Part shown: positions 10,893 through 20,399 of the stretch, piece after piece
Layout of the letters: every line of letters starts with the position of its first letter
Position numbering within the stretch: position 1 is the first letter of the stretch
DNA from: Chara braunii
Lineage: Eukaryota; Streptophyta; Charophyceae; Charales; Characeae
Direction: 5' to 3'
NCBI GenBank assembly: GCA_003427395.1
Contig: BFEA01000078.1
Location: 1,200,327-1,226,751, forward strand
Length of the DNA stretch: 26,425 bases
Notes under the pieces: generated by a model
The model's database searches: none
Seen by the model: only the letters and a program-made list of their open reading frames with translations
What the model was told of the DNA's origin: nothing
Made by a program: the position numbers and the translations under genes

Positions 10893-11091
10893 GGGACAGG
10901 CTCGTATGGCGATCGGGGTACATCGCCCTATGGTATACGAAGTGGTTATTGTTCCGCATCAGAGTTTCTCGTCTCTTACCCATTTATCAGTTGCTTCGTC
11001 CGACTTTTATCTGTTATTACCTTCTGCCCCTTGTTCTTGATGAATCCACTCCCTTTCTTTTCAACAGTCCTTGCTCCCCGTCCCTGTGCTA

Positions 11092-11096
<5 letters not shown>

Positions 11097-11138
<42 letters not shown>

Positions 11139-11139
11139 A
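11097..11139. repeat. (TG)n microsatellite at right edge of copy B
   Basis: Long TG run marking the end of similarity to copy A; to its right the sequence is unrelated to that after 2562. Confidence 0.9.
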
Positions 11140-11192
11140 TGTGCGCGCATGTGGTGGGTGGCGGGGGGGTGGGGCGACCCCTCCCCCACCAC

Positions 11193-11197
11193 TCAAT

Positions 11198-11228
<31 letters not shown>
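11193..11228. repeat. (CAAT)n microsatellite
   Basis: Tetranucleotide CAAT/TCAA repeated about nine times with one CAAC variant. Confidence 0.9.
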
Positions 11229-11304
11229 AACATGTTATTCGTTAAAATAGGACATTATACTGTGTCCTCTTTCTAACGAATTCATTTTTGGCTGCATTCC
11301 AAAC

Positions 11305-11940
11305 AATGTAGGCACGCCCATCCACGACTTAAGCACATGCAGAAGTGTGTTGAGATCTATACTTGTGAAACTTTATAAATGATATCCCAAATGAGGAAGC
11401 GTGTTCAAACCTGTACATGTTAGGCACGCCGCACTGGAACCTTGTGTGGAAGTGTGTCGGGATCCTTACTTGCTGAACTTCAAAAACATGGCACTGCTGA
11501 GTATCCTGTGCGGAAGTGTGCTGGGATCCGTACTTGTTAAACTTCATAAACGAATAACGATAGGCACGCCCATCAGGGAACCCTGTGCAGAAGTGTGTTG
11601 GGAGCCTTACTTGTTGAACTTTGGAAATGTGTCGTGAATTTTGTGCCGAAGTGTGTCGGGATCCGCACTTGTTAAACTTCATAAACGAATAACGACAGGC
11701 ACGAGCATGAGGGAACGCTGTGCGGAAGTGTGCTGGGATCCGTACTTGTTAAACTTCAATTCCATAATTGTGACGAGCAATGTGTCATGTTTGCATCCTC
11801 GTTGGATAATTATATTAGAAGACGTAGAGTAGCGACAGGCACGCCCATCCGGGCCATCCGGGATGCATGTGCGATAGTGTGTCGGGAGCCACGCTTGTCT
11901 AACTTCAAGTTTGTGAATGTGATGAGCAAGGTGTCATGAT
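11305..11940 (+). repeat. Complex tandem array with GGGATCCGTACTTG core
   Basis: Seven copies of a block 'gtg(c)ggaagtgtgytgggatccgtacttgt.aacttc', broken here by variants, occur near 11340, 11447, 11509, 11586, 11646, 11719 and 11867. They alternate with 'aggcacgcccat..gggaaccctg' and 'ataaacgaataacga' spacers. Spacing alternates roughly 60-75 and 105-150 bp, suggesting a two-part higher-order unit. The core GGGATCC.(A/T)ACTT resembles half of the 22-bp palindrome found from 13.8 kb onward. ORFs through it carry repeated VQQVRLPTHFCT-type peptides and are not considered genes. Confidence 0.8.
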
Positions 11941-12520
11941 TGAATCCTTGTTGGATAATACTATTTATTTCTTTTATGCGTGAGTTGTACATGCATGGCT
12001 ATCGTCTCGTCCGAGGCGGTTGTCTGGATGTTGTAGAGATTCAGACTTCTTTAGAAGTACAAACATTAACTGTTATTTTTGACATACAATTTATTTTTCC
12101 CGGTCAAGAACGCAAAATTGTCGGTCACATGTAATTCAGGCGGTCACAAGTACATGATTGTCTATTCACACAAGAGACATGATGTCACTGGTCATTCACT
12201 CTTTGCATAACGAACCTCACACCTACACACTCGCCGAGATTTGTCTTGCATCCACACTCTAATTGGTCATGTCGCACCACACACACGAATATCATTTCGA
12301 GGTGAATTATATGCACAACTTTGGATGAACTGGACACAATTTGCAACGAGGACTGCAATGCGATGAATGTAATGACACGATAGACGAGCCGGACCTGACA
12401 GAGATTCCGAAGGCAATACGCGACACCAAACTGACAGTCAACATACCAAAGACAACTCAAACCCGCAACACTGAAAGAAAGTAATGTCGTTGTGAAAAAA
12501 CAGAAGTTTGCAAATCAATC
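11941..12520. other. Gene-free stretch
   Basis: AT-richer sequence between the tandem array and the protease gene. A 91-codon minus-strand ORF (12185-12460) has no recognisable motif. This would be the 3' flank of the protease gene. Confidence 0.4.
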
Positions 12521-12527
12521 GAATCCA

Positions 12528-13640
12528 TCAAAGACAACGGTATTCCAAGATACATGATGCCAGTTGTCGTCTAATATACGGAATATTTTTACAAGAGAAC
12601 TTGAAAGGCGGTCGATCGCCACGTTGCAACAGTGTCGCAAACATCAACATAAACACCCCGCAACTAACTCCATCTACTTGTCTTGGAACTCCCTCTATAA
12701 CAACATTTGCTGCCACCAACTTCCAGCGCCTGCACGACCGCCTATGTGATGTTTGAAATTCCAAATAGTGTACGATCAACTCGAAAACACTAAGGTAAAA
12801 ACTAGAATCGACTACAACGCAAGGAAAAGAATCGAAAATCTCAAGAACATTATCTCTCAAGCTCACGGAAAGGAGGATCCTGTGATCATTATCTTTGAGG
12901 ACTGGAACAAAGATAATATTATATTTAAGCAGATACACGTTTTTAGCCCATCTTTCCACCCCGCCGTGCCCTTGAAGTTGCAGTTTACTGAAGAAGAAAG
13001 AATTAAAGGTGAAGACTCGAAGGCCTGGCGGGATGTCACTTGTCCCATATGCGGTCGTTCCTAATAGCGCCATGTAGAAGTTGACCACCTCATCATTCAC
13101 CCTGCCGTTGGTAAGTGAGAGGGTGAGAATATCCTTCGCTGCAATTCGCAACTGACCATCGCGAAGGGTCGAGAGTACAATGTCACGTGGCACCAAGCCT
13201 CGTTCAATGTCGTCCAAAACCCGCAAGCTTCCAATCGCAGTCACTGTTGTTCCAGGTGCCGTGGCCCGCACTGCACAACATCGAGCAAAGGACAGNGGGG
13301 GAAGTGAGAAACGGAACACTTAGGATTCTCCTTCATCGCACGACGAGTAGCTAAGTATTTCTCATACATGGCCTGACCCCTAGTCACAGATCGTGGATAT
13401 GTCCCTTTCTCTGGGGGCAGAAGGGAAAGACACTCCTCCATGGCAATGGCATGCTCCTTCTTCCCGATTTTGACATCAACCCCTGACACCTTTAACATGT
13501 CCTTGTGTTTTGTCGTCAACCCCGGGACTGTATGCAATATGTGTTCCGGATATTTAGAGGGCCTCCGTGTTCGAGCTGACCCCACGGAAAGTGAATACAC
13601 GTTTCCGAAGAAGAACCCGACGAAACGACAATTAAAGGAC
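12528..13640 (-). CDS. Ulp1/SENP-like (C48) cysteine protease, probably transposon-borne
   Basis: The 263-codon ORF (13319-12528) carries the Ulp1 fold signature: LTNGRVNDEVVNFYMALL, VFTFNSFFF, VERWAKNVYLLKYNIIFVPV, NDHRILL, EIFDSF and RQVDGVSCGVF. Catalytic residues are all present: His146, Asp163, Gln214, Cys220. The H-to-D (17) and Q-to-C (6) spacings equal those of yeast Ulp1 (H514, D531, Q574, C580). The usual HW is HR. Upstream, a 119-codon ORF (13600-13241) holds the N-terminal part in another frame (through MKENPKCSVSHFP). The frame changes at an N in a G-run (13297), so the break is probably a base-call error. The open frame extends to a TAG near 13650 whose TTTTAG could be a splice acceptor. 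Ulp1 domains cut SUMO-like modifiers and are commonly captured by plant Mutator/CACTA-type transposons; no transposase is seen here. Confidence 0.8.
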
Positions 13641-14190
13641 CACGAAATCTAAAAGACGCAGGACCCATGCAATTACAAAACCCCGTCATGCCATGAGAGT
13701 GCGAGAGAGAGAACTTCCGCACGAGCCACGTTGCAAAACAGAACGAGCAGTGCACTCGAGCTCGACACCCCCGCCCTTCAGAAGGGAAAAGCACATCAAG
13801 TCACAGAAGCGGAAGGCAAACATCTCTGAAGTCCGGATCCCGGCGAACTTTTCCAACCCAGGGAGATAACTCAACCCCTGTGCAACCGAAGGAAGAGAAA
13901 ACGGAAAATGAACTCACGTAATCCAAGACGAATCCAACGAAAACGACAACTCAAGAACCACGACATGTAGAAGACGCAGGACCTATCTATTTACAGAGCC
14001 CCGTTAGCCATGAGAGAGATAGAGAATACTTTCGCGCAGGCCCCGCTGGAAAACAAAAGGAGCAGTGCGTTCGACCTCGACACCCCCGCCCTTCAGAAGG
14101 GCAAACCTCAACAAGCCACAAACCCGGAGGCCAAACATTTGTGAAGTCAGGATCCCTGCGGACTTTTCCCAATCGAGGCACCGAAAGAGT
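13605..14190. repeat. Tandem duplication, 315-bp offset
   Basis: 13605-13875 and about 13920-14190 align along their length (roughly 80% by eye). Shared words include 'gaccacga', 'agacgcagga', 'ccatgaga', 'gacacccccgcccttcagaaggg' (13764 and 14079) and a 22-bp palindrome copy near the end of each (13829-13850, 14144-14165). The left edge overlaps the first codons of the protease ORF, so that N-terminal segment may belong to the repeat. Confidence 0.75.
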
Positions 14191-14480
14191 AACCGCGTTA
14201 CGCAGCGGCCTTGGCAGTGCGGATCCCGGCAGACTAAAACCACCACTCATTCCGAAAAAGAAACACCATCCTTCCAGTATGTGAGGGAACGCTTCAACAA
14301 AAACACACATGTTTTTGTCTCGTACGCCCTGCACACGACCAGTGACCTGGCCGACTCACAGGATGGTCGTTCACATGTACTTGGAAGTTTGAAGGAGTGG
14401 TGGCTGTAGCATGCCGTTATAAGGAACTCCCCACATCGACAGACACTGCAGTCACTGGCGCAAAGACAGAGTGGCGTTTG
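14191..14480. other. Gene-free stretch between tandem duplication and the large minus-strand gene
   Basis: One further decayed palindrome (GGATCCCGGCAGACT, 14220-14235) follows the tandem pair. Short plus-strand ORFs here show no motif. Confidence 0.4.
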
Positions 14481-16052
14481 TCACTGCTTGCCAGCTGGTT
14501 TGTCTCTGCGCTCCTTAATCGCCGAAGTTGGCGCGGGCAAGGCCAGCACGTCGAGAGCTCGAGTGCCGGCGGCAGTTTTTTTCGAGGATGTGACATCTTG
14601 TCGTCCCCCAATCCCGCCTTCTCCTCCGCTGGCGATGGTCGGCGGCAGCATCGGAGAGTTCGTCGGCGAGAAATCGACGACAGATCCCCCAGAAGGTTTG
14701 ACGTCGAGAGGGTCGTCGACACCAGGCGTCGAGGATGGCTGCGCGGACATGTGGTGGTCGCCCAGGATGCCGTCGATAACTTCTTCGATGTCAATACGCA
14801 CACTCGGTTTAGTCAGGCGGACTGTTACACGAGCTTCGTTGAACCGGTGTTGGAGATCGACGACAGACGTCATTGCTTCGACCTCATAGTCATCACGTTC
14901 TGGCGAAAGGCTTGTGACCACCTGTGTCTCCATACCCAGTGCCGTGTCATCGTCGTCGTCGTCTTCCTCACGGTGTTCTCCGTATAGTTGCCCGAATTCG
15001 TCAGACGACTCCCCAGATCTGTCATCGTCGTCGCCGAAAGACCGTTCGTCGTCTCCTGTATCGAGTTCACCTTTTTCCCCCTCCTGCCCTCCTAGCAACC
15101 CAGCCAACTCCGTTTCTTCCCTTTCCTCTCCGTTATCCTCTTCTTCCTCCCCTTCATCCCCTCCTTCCTCCAATTCCTCCCCTGGGTCTCCTTCCTTCAC
15201 TTCCTTCTCTTTGTCCATCACCCTGCCCTCTTCCCTTGCATGCAATGCAGCCACTTCGCCCGAACCCATGTCGATTTCCGACGAATGCCCTTCCCGCCCG
15301 CCGCACGCAGCCCCTTCCACCTGCACCAATATCCCTGGTTGGCCCCCCTTGCCTGAAGATGTTCGGATCCCGGCGAACTTCGCCGTCTCCCTGTCGCTGG
15401 GCCCTCCACACGCCTTGCCAGAAGAAGTTCGGATCCCGGCGAACTTCGCCGTCTCCCTGTCGCCGGGCCCTCCACATGCCTTGCCTGGAGAAGTTCGGAT
15501 CCCGACGAACTTCGCCGTCTCCCTGTCGCCGGGCCCTCCACACGCACCCTCTCGCTCCGACCGAAGCGGTTGGCGATCCCCCACAGGCGGCGAAGTCCCT
15601 TCCCTCACCGCACCGCTGTCTATTTTGGGATGACAACTCGCCACCCCCGGTCCTGACCAGCTCTGCGCGTCCATCCTCTCTGTCTGCTCTGCAAGCATTG
15701 AAGTTCGGATCCCGGCGGACTTGAACGTTTCGACCGAGCCGACACGGAGAGCAAGCAAGGCCGCCATCACCGAGCAGGCGGATGAACTGGGCACGTCCGC
15801 CGACTGTGTCGAGCCTTCTGGACTGGGACCGGTAGACTGCACACGCCCGAGGGCCTCCCCCGCCACCCCGCCGCTGCCTTCCGCTGTCGTGGTGTCGCCC
15901 AAAGACCCGCCCTCAGCCTCGTCGCCCTCGTGTTGTCGCCCCGGGACTCGTTTGTCGCCCCCAGCCTCGTCGCCCTCGTTCTCCCCACCGTCCGGCCCCC
16001 GGGACCCTGTACTTACATGCGTCCCACTGGGAGGGGGGATTTTCGAGTCCAC
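14481..16052 (-). pseudogene. Acidic, repeat-bearing C-terminal region of the ParB-like gene (or separate ORF)
   Basis: A 523-codon ORF starting at GTG, not ATG. It is in the same frame as the fragment ending at 16119 and is separated from it by two TAG codons (16119 and about 16086), so it probably belonged to that protein. It is Gly/Glu/Asp/Ser-rich and largely disordered: EGDEAGGD-type stretches, a strongly acidic segment (EEGGDEGEEEEDNGEE, then six consecutive Asp) and a mixed C-terminal part (SVRIDIEEVIDGILG). Three 66-bp tandem repeats give CGGPGDRETAKFAGIRTS-type peptides, and a fourth isolated TFKSAGIRTS copy lies upstream. These are translated copies of the 22-bp palindrome. No enzyme domain is visible. 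It might be a decayed tail kept open by composition. Confidence 0.45.
15355..15560. repeat. Three 66-bp tandem repeats, each with one 22-bp palindrome
   Basis: GTTCGGATCC starts at 15361, 15427 and 15493, an exact 66-bp period (22 codons, so the reading frame is kept). Each unit contains the palindrome (15359-15380, 15425-15446, 15491-15512) followed by 'cgccgtctccctgtcg.cgggccctccaca'. Another isolated palindrome lies at 15701-15722. Confidence 0.9.
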
Positions 16053-16118
16053 CCTTCCTTTCGAGGGGCTCGTGTCGAGGTCGTACTAGTCCTCCGTCAG
16101 CTCCAACCAGCACTTGTC

Positions 16119-16470
16119 CTAAAGTTCGGCGAACAATCGCCTGGCTGTGGAAATGACGGACACGTCTTCGGGTGCGAAAGAGTCATTCTCGGCCCTCACT
16201 TTCTGGAGGACCGCAATTCTAGCGACGTCTAGGAAGTCAGACTTCGACCCGCGAGGGAGTGACATCCATCCTCCGTCCAGGACAACGACCACCACGATCC
16301 ACTCACCCTTTTGGATCGCCGGCTGGATGACTCCTGGATGCCAAATCATGTCATGGCCCCAGTCCGCCTCCGTGGAACGACTTTGAGGCTTAGGCAGGAA
16401 GTGAATGTTGGCATTCGTCCAAGACAGATGATCGGGCGGGATGTCAGACCCGGGACGCAGTGAGCGACGG
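16119..16470 (-). pseudogene. C-terminal conserved block of the ParB/methyltransferase-like gene
   Basis: The open frame from about 16470 to a TAG at 16119 reads ...GSDIPPDHLSWTNANIHF... then DWGHDMIWHPGVIQPAIQ, GEWIVVVVVLDGGWMSLP and finally APEDVSVISTARRLFAEL. It is one frame over from the preceding fragment (16444-17418) and overlaps its end, which marks a frameshift near 16460. Aromatic and charged residues are distributed as in a folded domain, unlike the low-complexity sequence that follows. Function not recognised. Confidence 0.5.
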
Positions 16471-17706
16471 ACCTGCCAAGGACGACCCTGTAGCGTGCTG
16501 CGCAGAATGCTGGTCGTGCTGCAGATCGAGGCTTTCGGTGTTGCTGCCCTCCTCGTCCTCGGTCGCGTCGAACTCGATGCCGGTGGTCTCCTCGTCTTCC
16601 GTGGAGATCAAGGAGGAGTAACTGCCGAACGTCAGCTCCTCCTCTGACTCCACGAAGTAAAGGGACTTCAACCTCTCGAGGAAGGTCTTCGCGTTCATGC
16701 GGGAGGCGCCGTGGTAGTTGTCGAGCAACGTGAACATGTGGTCCTTGCGGCGCACGTACTTGACGCCAGTGTCTCTCTTCGGCCGCGTTTGCAGGAACAA
16801 GAAGTCGTATATCTTGTTCCGCTTCCTCGCACTCAACTTGAACCACATGTCTGTCTTGTTGTTCCACGCGCGAGCCCGAGTCTCGGTGACGACCATGAAC
16901 TCGCAATTGTGGGCACCTGAATTGACCTCACTTTTGACGAGATCAATTGTAAATTGCAAGAGCTCGGAGTTCCCTTCCATCGCGATGACGTGCCGTCCTG
17001 CCTTCAGTACTTCCCAGACTGACCGCGCGTGTGGCTTCCTGAGGAAGACGACACCCTCCCCCTTCTTGGTGACAGATTCGATAAGCTGAACGAATTGGGC
17101 GGGGTTGCGTTCCATGTCCCCGTACACAATGCCCCGATGTGCAGGCGAGGTATGCGACCAGTCGCAAGCGTTGAACGGGATGTCAGACACATCCGTTTGC
17201 GTAACCTTCTGTGGTACCCGCACTGCAGTAGCGGCGCCTGCCGGCAGTTTCCCCTCGTAAACGACGGACGTGTTGGCCCGCAAATCGTCGCCTTTGAAGA
17301 GTATGTACATCCGGTCGTCTTCCGTGTACAAATTGTTCCCGACAGGGAAGCTTTTCTTCTGTTGAGTCCTCCTCACCCACTTCCCTTCCAACAGCTTGAC
17401 GAAAGAAAGATGGTTCATGCTGGCCGGAAAGGAGAGGTTCTGCTGCCGCGGGACAAAAACAACGAGCTTCCAATGCGACGGACACCACGTATGGAGTTGG
17501 GAATCCAGAGTGTCGAACGCTTGCGGTTTTCAAAGCTTCAGGTCCACCGGCTCGCACAGATCGAGGACGAACATGTGACTCTTTGTGGCAACCACTGCCT
17601 CCTTCACCTCCGTACTCCTTATGTCTGCCTCCAAGGGGTCGTTGCCGAATGGCGCGATGGATGTCTCGTCGCCCCTGTCTTCCATTTTATGTGCACAATG
17701 CCTTCG
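16444..17706 (-). pseudogene. Methyltransferase-like region of the ParB-like gene, with frameshift and in-frame TGA
   Basis: After the upstream ORF loses frame near 17690, the protein continues in the next frame: GDETSIAPFGNDPLEADI, then SHMFVLDLCEPVDLKL, a TGA at about 17535, then KPQAFDTLDSQLH and HWKLVVFVPRQQ. From there it is open (324 codons from 17418) with GKWVRRTQQKKSFPVGNN, RGIVYGDMERNPAQFVQLI and GEGVVFLRKPHARSVWEVLK plus AGRHVIAMEGNSELL. The pairing of a hydrophobic strand ending D.CEP, a following 'WKLVVFVP' strand and a 'G..V..G....W.VLKAGRHVIAMEG' block is reminiscent of amino-methyltransferases (DPPY, and the AdoMet-binding block with ...L.AGR.VIG.D). The canonical DPPY and FxGxG motifs are not intact. 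If the resemblance is real, the enzyme is degenerate or remote. Confidence 0.5.
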
Positions 17707-20279
17707 GCGAGCGCGATCTCTCGACTCTTCAGTCTACTGCCACTCAACACGGACATGACCTTATTCCTCCAGTCGACGGACAGCTTCTTGTGACCCACCA
17801 GCTTCTCCGTCGCCTCGATCGATCTGTCGTCGTCGCAGCCCATGTAGGGCGGGCAGTCCTTGAACAGCGAGGAGTCAGTGACGTATTTCGTGCTCCCGTC
17901 CCACAACTCAGCATCCAAACCACGACTCTCAAACTGTCTGAAAATTGCGGACCTTGATTTCAGGAACGGGAACCTCTGGCTCCAATCCGTGTCCGGCCTT
18001 TTGTCGTGCTTGAACTGGTAGTAGTTCAACAGACGCACCAGCACCCGGTCGCACTTCACCAAATTCACCACCTCCTGGACGCTCAGCTTTCTGAGCTTCG
18101 CCAACGCTGGGGAGCCCGCCTGTACCCAAACCACCTCGCAAGCGAGCACCTTCTTCAGGACGCGGCACTTCTCGTTGTCTGTCAGCGACTCCATCGTTCT
18201 CCAACAATGCGCGTCCGGCTCTGGCACTTGCACGAACCACTCGCCCTCCTCTTTCTCCTTTTTGCCTTTCTTTGTCGGTGGCTCCACAGGGACGTTGTAC
18301 ACGACCTCCTTCCTGCCTAGCTTGTCATTATGGATGTATGCAGCCCCAAGCTTCACGTTTTTTACTTTCTTCTTCCCCATGATCCACTTTGCGCCATCGT
18401 GTCCGAGCAATCTGCCTGTCTCCCATTTCTCGAAAAACTCGACGGCCAGTTTCCAGACGTTCTCCCCTGCCATCGCCAACGGGAAATAGGAACGCAGGGC
18501 AGCGCCTTGTTTCCTGATGGCCTCCTCGCCCTGCTGATCTGCGAGAATCCACAAGTTTTTGTGTGATGTCATGTTGAGTGCGACATTACAGAATTCACGC
18601 CACTTCCGGACCTGATCCTGTTTTCCGCTGGGGTTCCTCATAACACCACGCGGGCAACCGGCGCGCTTCCACTGCCACCTAATGTCCCTCATTGACAGCT
18701 TCAGCTGTCGTGGGGGCGCCTTCAGGTCCTTCTTATTGTCCTGGGAACTGACAAGGAAGTACCCTTCGAAGTCGTCGTCCGAAAAGTAGACCATCCGTGC
18801 AGGCCACCGCTCAAAATTGTATTTCCTGGCCACCTCGCTGCTGAGCAGCGACCTCTCGGCAGCCGCGTTGTGCTGCCCACACACCGCGTAGTAGTAGTAT
18901 TGTCCTGCCAGCTCATCCCTCCAATCCTCCGGCCTCAGACGTTCTGCCTTGGTCCCCGGAGCCGGTTTATCAAGCCCCAGCGGCGCCAGCTTCAGGGTTG
19001 GTAAATCGTAAGACTGCGCTTTGTTTTTGAATGCCAACTGCATCGCTTCTTTGATCCCTTTCACGAGCACGGGATCCAGGGACCGCTGGTTGTACATGTC
19101 CTCCCAGTCCCCGAGGTCGACGACCTGCGCAGGGCTAATGTCGAACTCCTGCTTTGTCCGAACGCCATCTTTGTACTCGAGGAAGTACCCGGCGTCGACA
19201 TCGATGGGAGTCCCTGTTGTCGGTGGAGAAGACGGTCCAGACGCAGGCTGCTTCTGTCTCAAAGACGGTCGTTTGGCAACCTGCCGGCCCTGCTCCCCCT
19301 CGGTCCCCTTGCGTTTCTCCCCCGCAGTCCTGGGGGCCTTGCTCTTTAACTTCTTCATACAACTGGCGAACTCGTCTGGACGATCCCCCCTCCTCGTATG
19401 CGGAGCTCCTTGCGAGCCCAGGCCTCCCGCGTCCACCTCCTCCACACCCTGTCCCTTGCTCGCCTCCAAGTCGACCTCCGAATAGGCCGCCACCTGTACT
19501 GCAGGCCCCGTACTCTTCCGCTGAACCGGAGCATCAGTCTGAACCCCAGGAATATACAACACAGACCGCCGCGTGTCACTCAATGGCGGAGCAGTCCCTT
19601 CATGCTCGCTTTCGTGGAACTCACCTCGACTCTCGCCACGGTGCAGCTGAGTGGCGGGACCAGAACCCAGATCACCGCCCTCCGCCGCTGCCCTGCTTGA
19701 CTCGCAACCACTGCACAGCTTCAACGGCAATGACAGCTCCAGGGATGGGTTGACGTCGTAGGGGACGTCTAGAGCGATGTTTCTGTTCTCCAACATGTCG
19801 AAAAATTCACGCGCCAAAACAAAACCGCCCCCGAGAACGAGTTCTCTGTAGAACCGGGTGTTCACAGCACCCGCTCCGAACCCCTCACACAACTCGAGGT
19901 CCAACAACGTCCCTTTCGAATTGGCAACGACGTTGCCCTTGGCGCCATAAACTTTTTGCATATAGAAATGTCGCCGGCCCCCCTTTGCGTCCTCCCACCA
20001 CAAGACGGCACCAAGCACTCTACGCCTTCTGCTGTCATCGATGAAGATGACGGTACCACATGGCTGCGCAGAGGGGTTGGAAGCGTCTCCACAGCACCAG
20101 TCGATGAACCATGTCGACCTCGAATGGTTCGACCACCTCTGCGTGGCAGTAGACGACCGCCTCGTGGAATCTTTTCGTGATTCCTTCCCGGAGGTCCCTG
20201 TTGGCTCCACCTCGCCCTTGGAAGAAGACGTACTATCTGCGAACGACAACGCAAATTGAACAACACAACATGAAGTCAA
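17619..20279 (-). CDS. Large ParB/sulfiredoxin-like domain protein, 5' part of a broken gene
   Basis: 886 codons open. The frame begins right after a TGA and the first codon is TTG; the first in-frame ATG is residue 107, so an upstream exon or that Met is the real start. Residues 50-175 form a Trp/Cys-bearing globular region (WFIDWCCGDASN, AVLWWEDAKGG). 180-360 is disordered with basic clusters (KKLKSKAPR, EKRKG). 380-515 resembles the ParB N-terminal domain: NQRSLDPVLVKGIKEAM, then LPTLKLAPL, then YYYYAVCGQHNAAAERSLL (the G-x-H box, with Asn where ParB has Arg), then WPARMVYFSDDDFEGYF and SSQDN. 530-840 is helical and Trp-rich (LSMRDIRWQWKRAGCPRG, CPPYMGCDDD). It ends by frameshift near 17690 and continues below. 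ParB-N domains bind DNA or hydrolyse CTP/DNA; a role here is unknown. Confidence 0.65.
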   Translation of the reverse strand: MTSCCVVQFALSFADSTSSSKGEVEPTGTSGKESRKDSTRRSSTATQRWSNHSRSTWFIDWCCGDASNPSAQPCGTVIFIDDSRRRRVLGAVLWWEDAKGGRRHFYMQKVYGAKGNVVANSKGTLLDLELCEGFGAGAVNTRFYRELVLGGGFVLAREFFDMLENRNIALDVPYDVNPSLELSLPLKLCSGCESSRAAAEGGDLGSGPATQLHRGESRGEFHESEHEGTAPPLSDTRRSVLYIPGVQTDAPVQRKSTGPAVQVAAYSEVDLEASKGQGVEEVDAGGLGSQGAPHTRRGDRPDEFASCMKKLKSKAPRTAGEKRKGTEGEQGRQVAKRPSLRQKQPASGPSSPPTTGTPIDVDAGYFLEYKDGVRTKQEFDISPAQVVDLGDWEDMYNQRSLDPVLVKGIKEAMQLAFKNKAQSYDLPTLKLAPLGLDKPAPGTKAERLRPEDWRDELAGQYYYYAVCGQHNAAAERSLLSSEVARKYNFERWPARMVYFSDDDFEGYFLVSSQDNKKDLKAPPRQLKLSMRDIRWQWKRAGCPRGVMRNPSGKQDQVRKWREFCNVALNMTSHKNLWILADQQGEEAIRKQGAALRSYFPLAMAGENVWKLAVEFFEKWETGRLLGHDGAKWIMGKKKVKNVKLGAAYIHNDKLGRKEVVYNVPVEPPTKKGKKEKEEGEWFVQVPEPDAHCWRTMESLTDNEKCRVLKKVLACEVVWVQAGSPALAKLRKLSVQEVVNLVKCDRVLVRLLNYYQFKHDKRPDTDWSQRFPFLKSRSAIFRQFESRGLDAELWDGSTKYVTDSSLFKDCPPYMGCDDDRSIEATEKLVGHKKLSVDWRNKVMSVLSGSRLKSREIALAEGIVHIKWKTGATRHPSRHSATTPWRQT

Positions 20280-20399
20280 CGTCTGTCAAAACACAGGAGA
20301 AACAGAACACTCGCTGCCGCACGTCAACGCAGGCTGTAGCGCAGCGAAAGCCGCACACGAAGACATTCGGGCACCCAAATCCGGAACGGTGAGAAGGGG
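20280..20399. other. 5' flank of the ParB-like gene
   Basis: Short non-coding interval between the in-frame stop at 20280-20288 and the first palindrome repeat. No TATA element or clear splice acceptor could be chosen with confidence. Confidence 0.35.

Larger units (their letters stand above)
8589..11140. repeat. Long direct repeat, copy B (~2.55 kb)
   Basis: Same orientation and order of landmarks as copy A (1-2562): the GGATAGATACTATG units, the AT microsatellite, the hydrophobic 113-codon shadow ORF (9573-9914), the homopurine tandem pair, the hairpin pair and the terminal (TG)n. It differs by a few percent substitutions, a loss of about 20 bp near 9920 relative to copy A, and a large gain of A in the purine tract. 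No gene is supported inside it. Confidence 0.9.

Noticed and set aside
14914-15724. Plus-strand Ser/Pro-rich ORFs of 239 and 266 codons
   Set aside because: They are antisense shadows of the acidic low-complexity minus-strand ORF.
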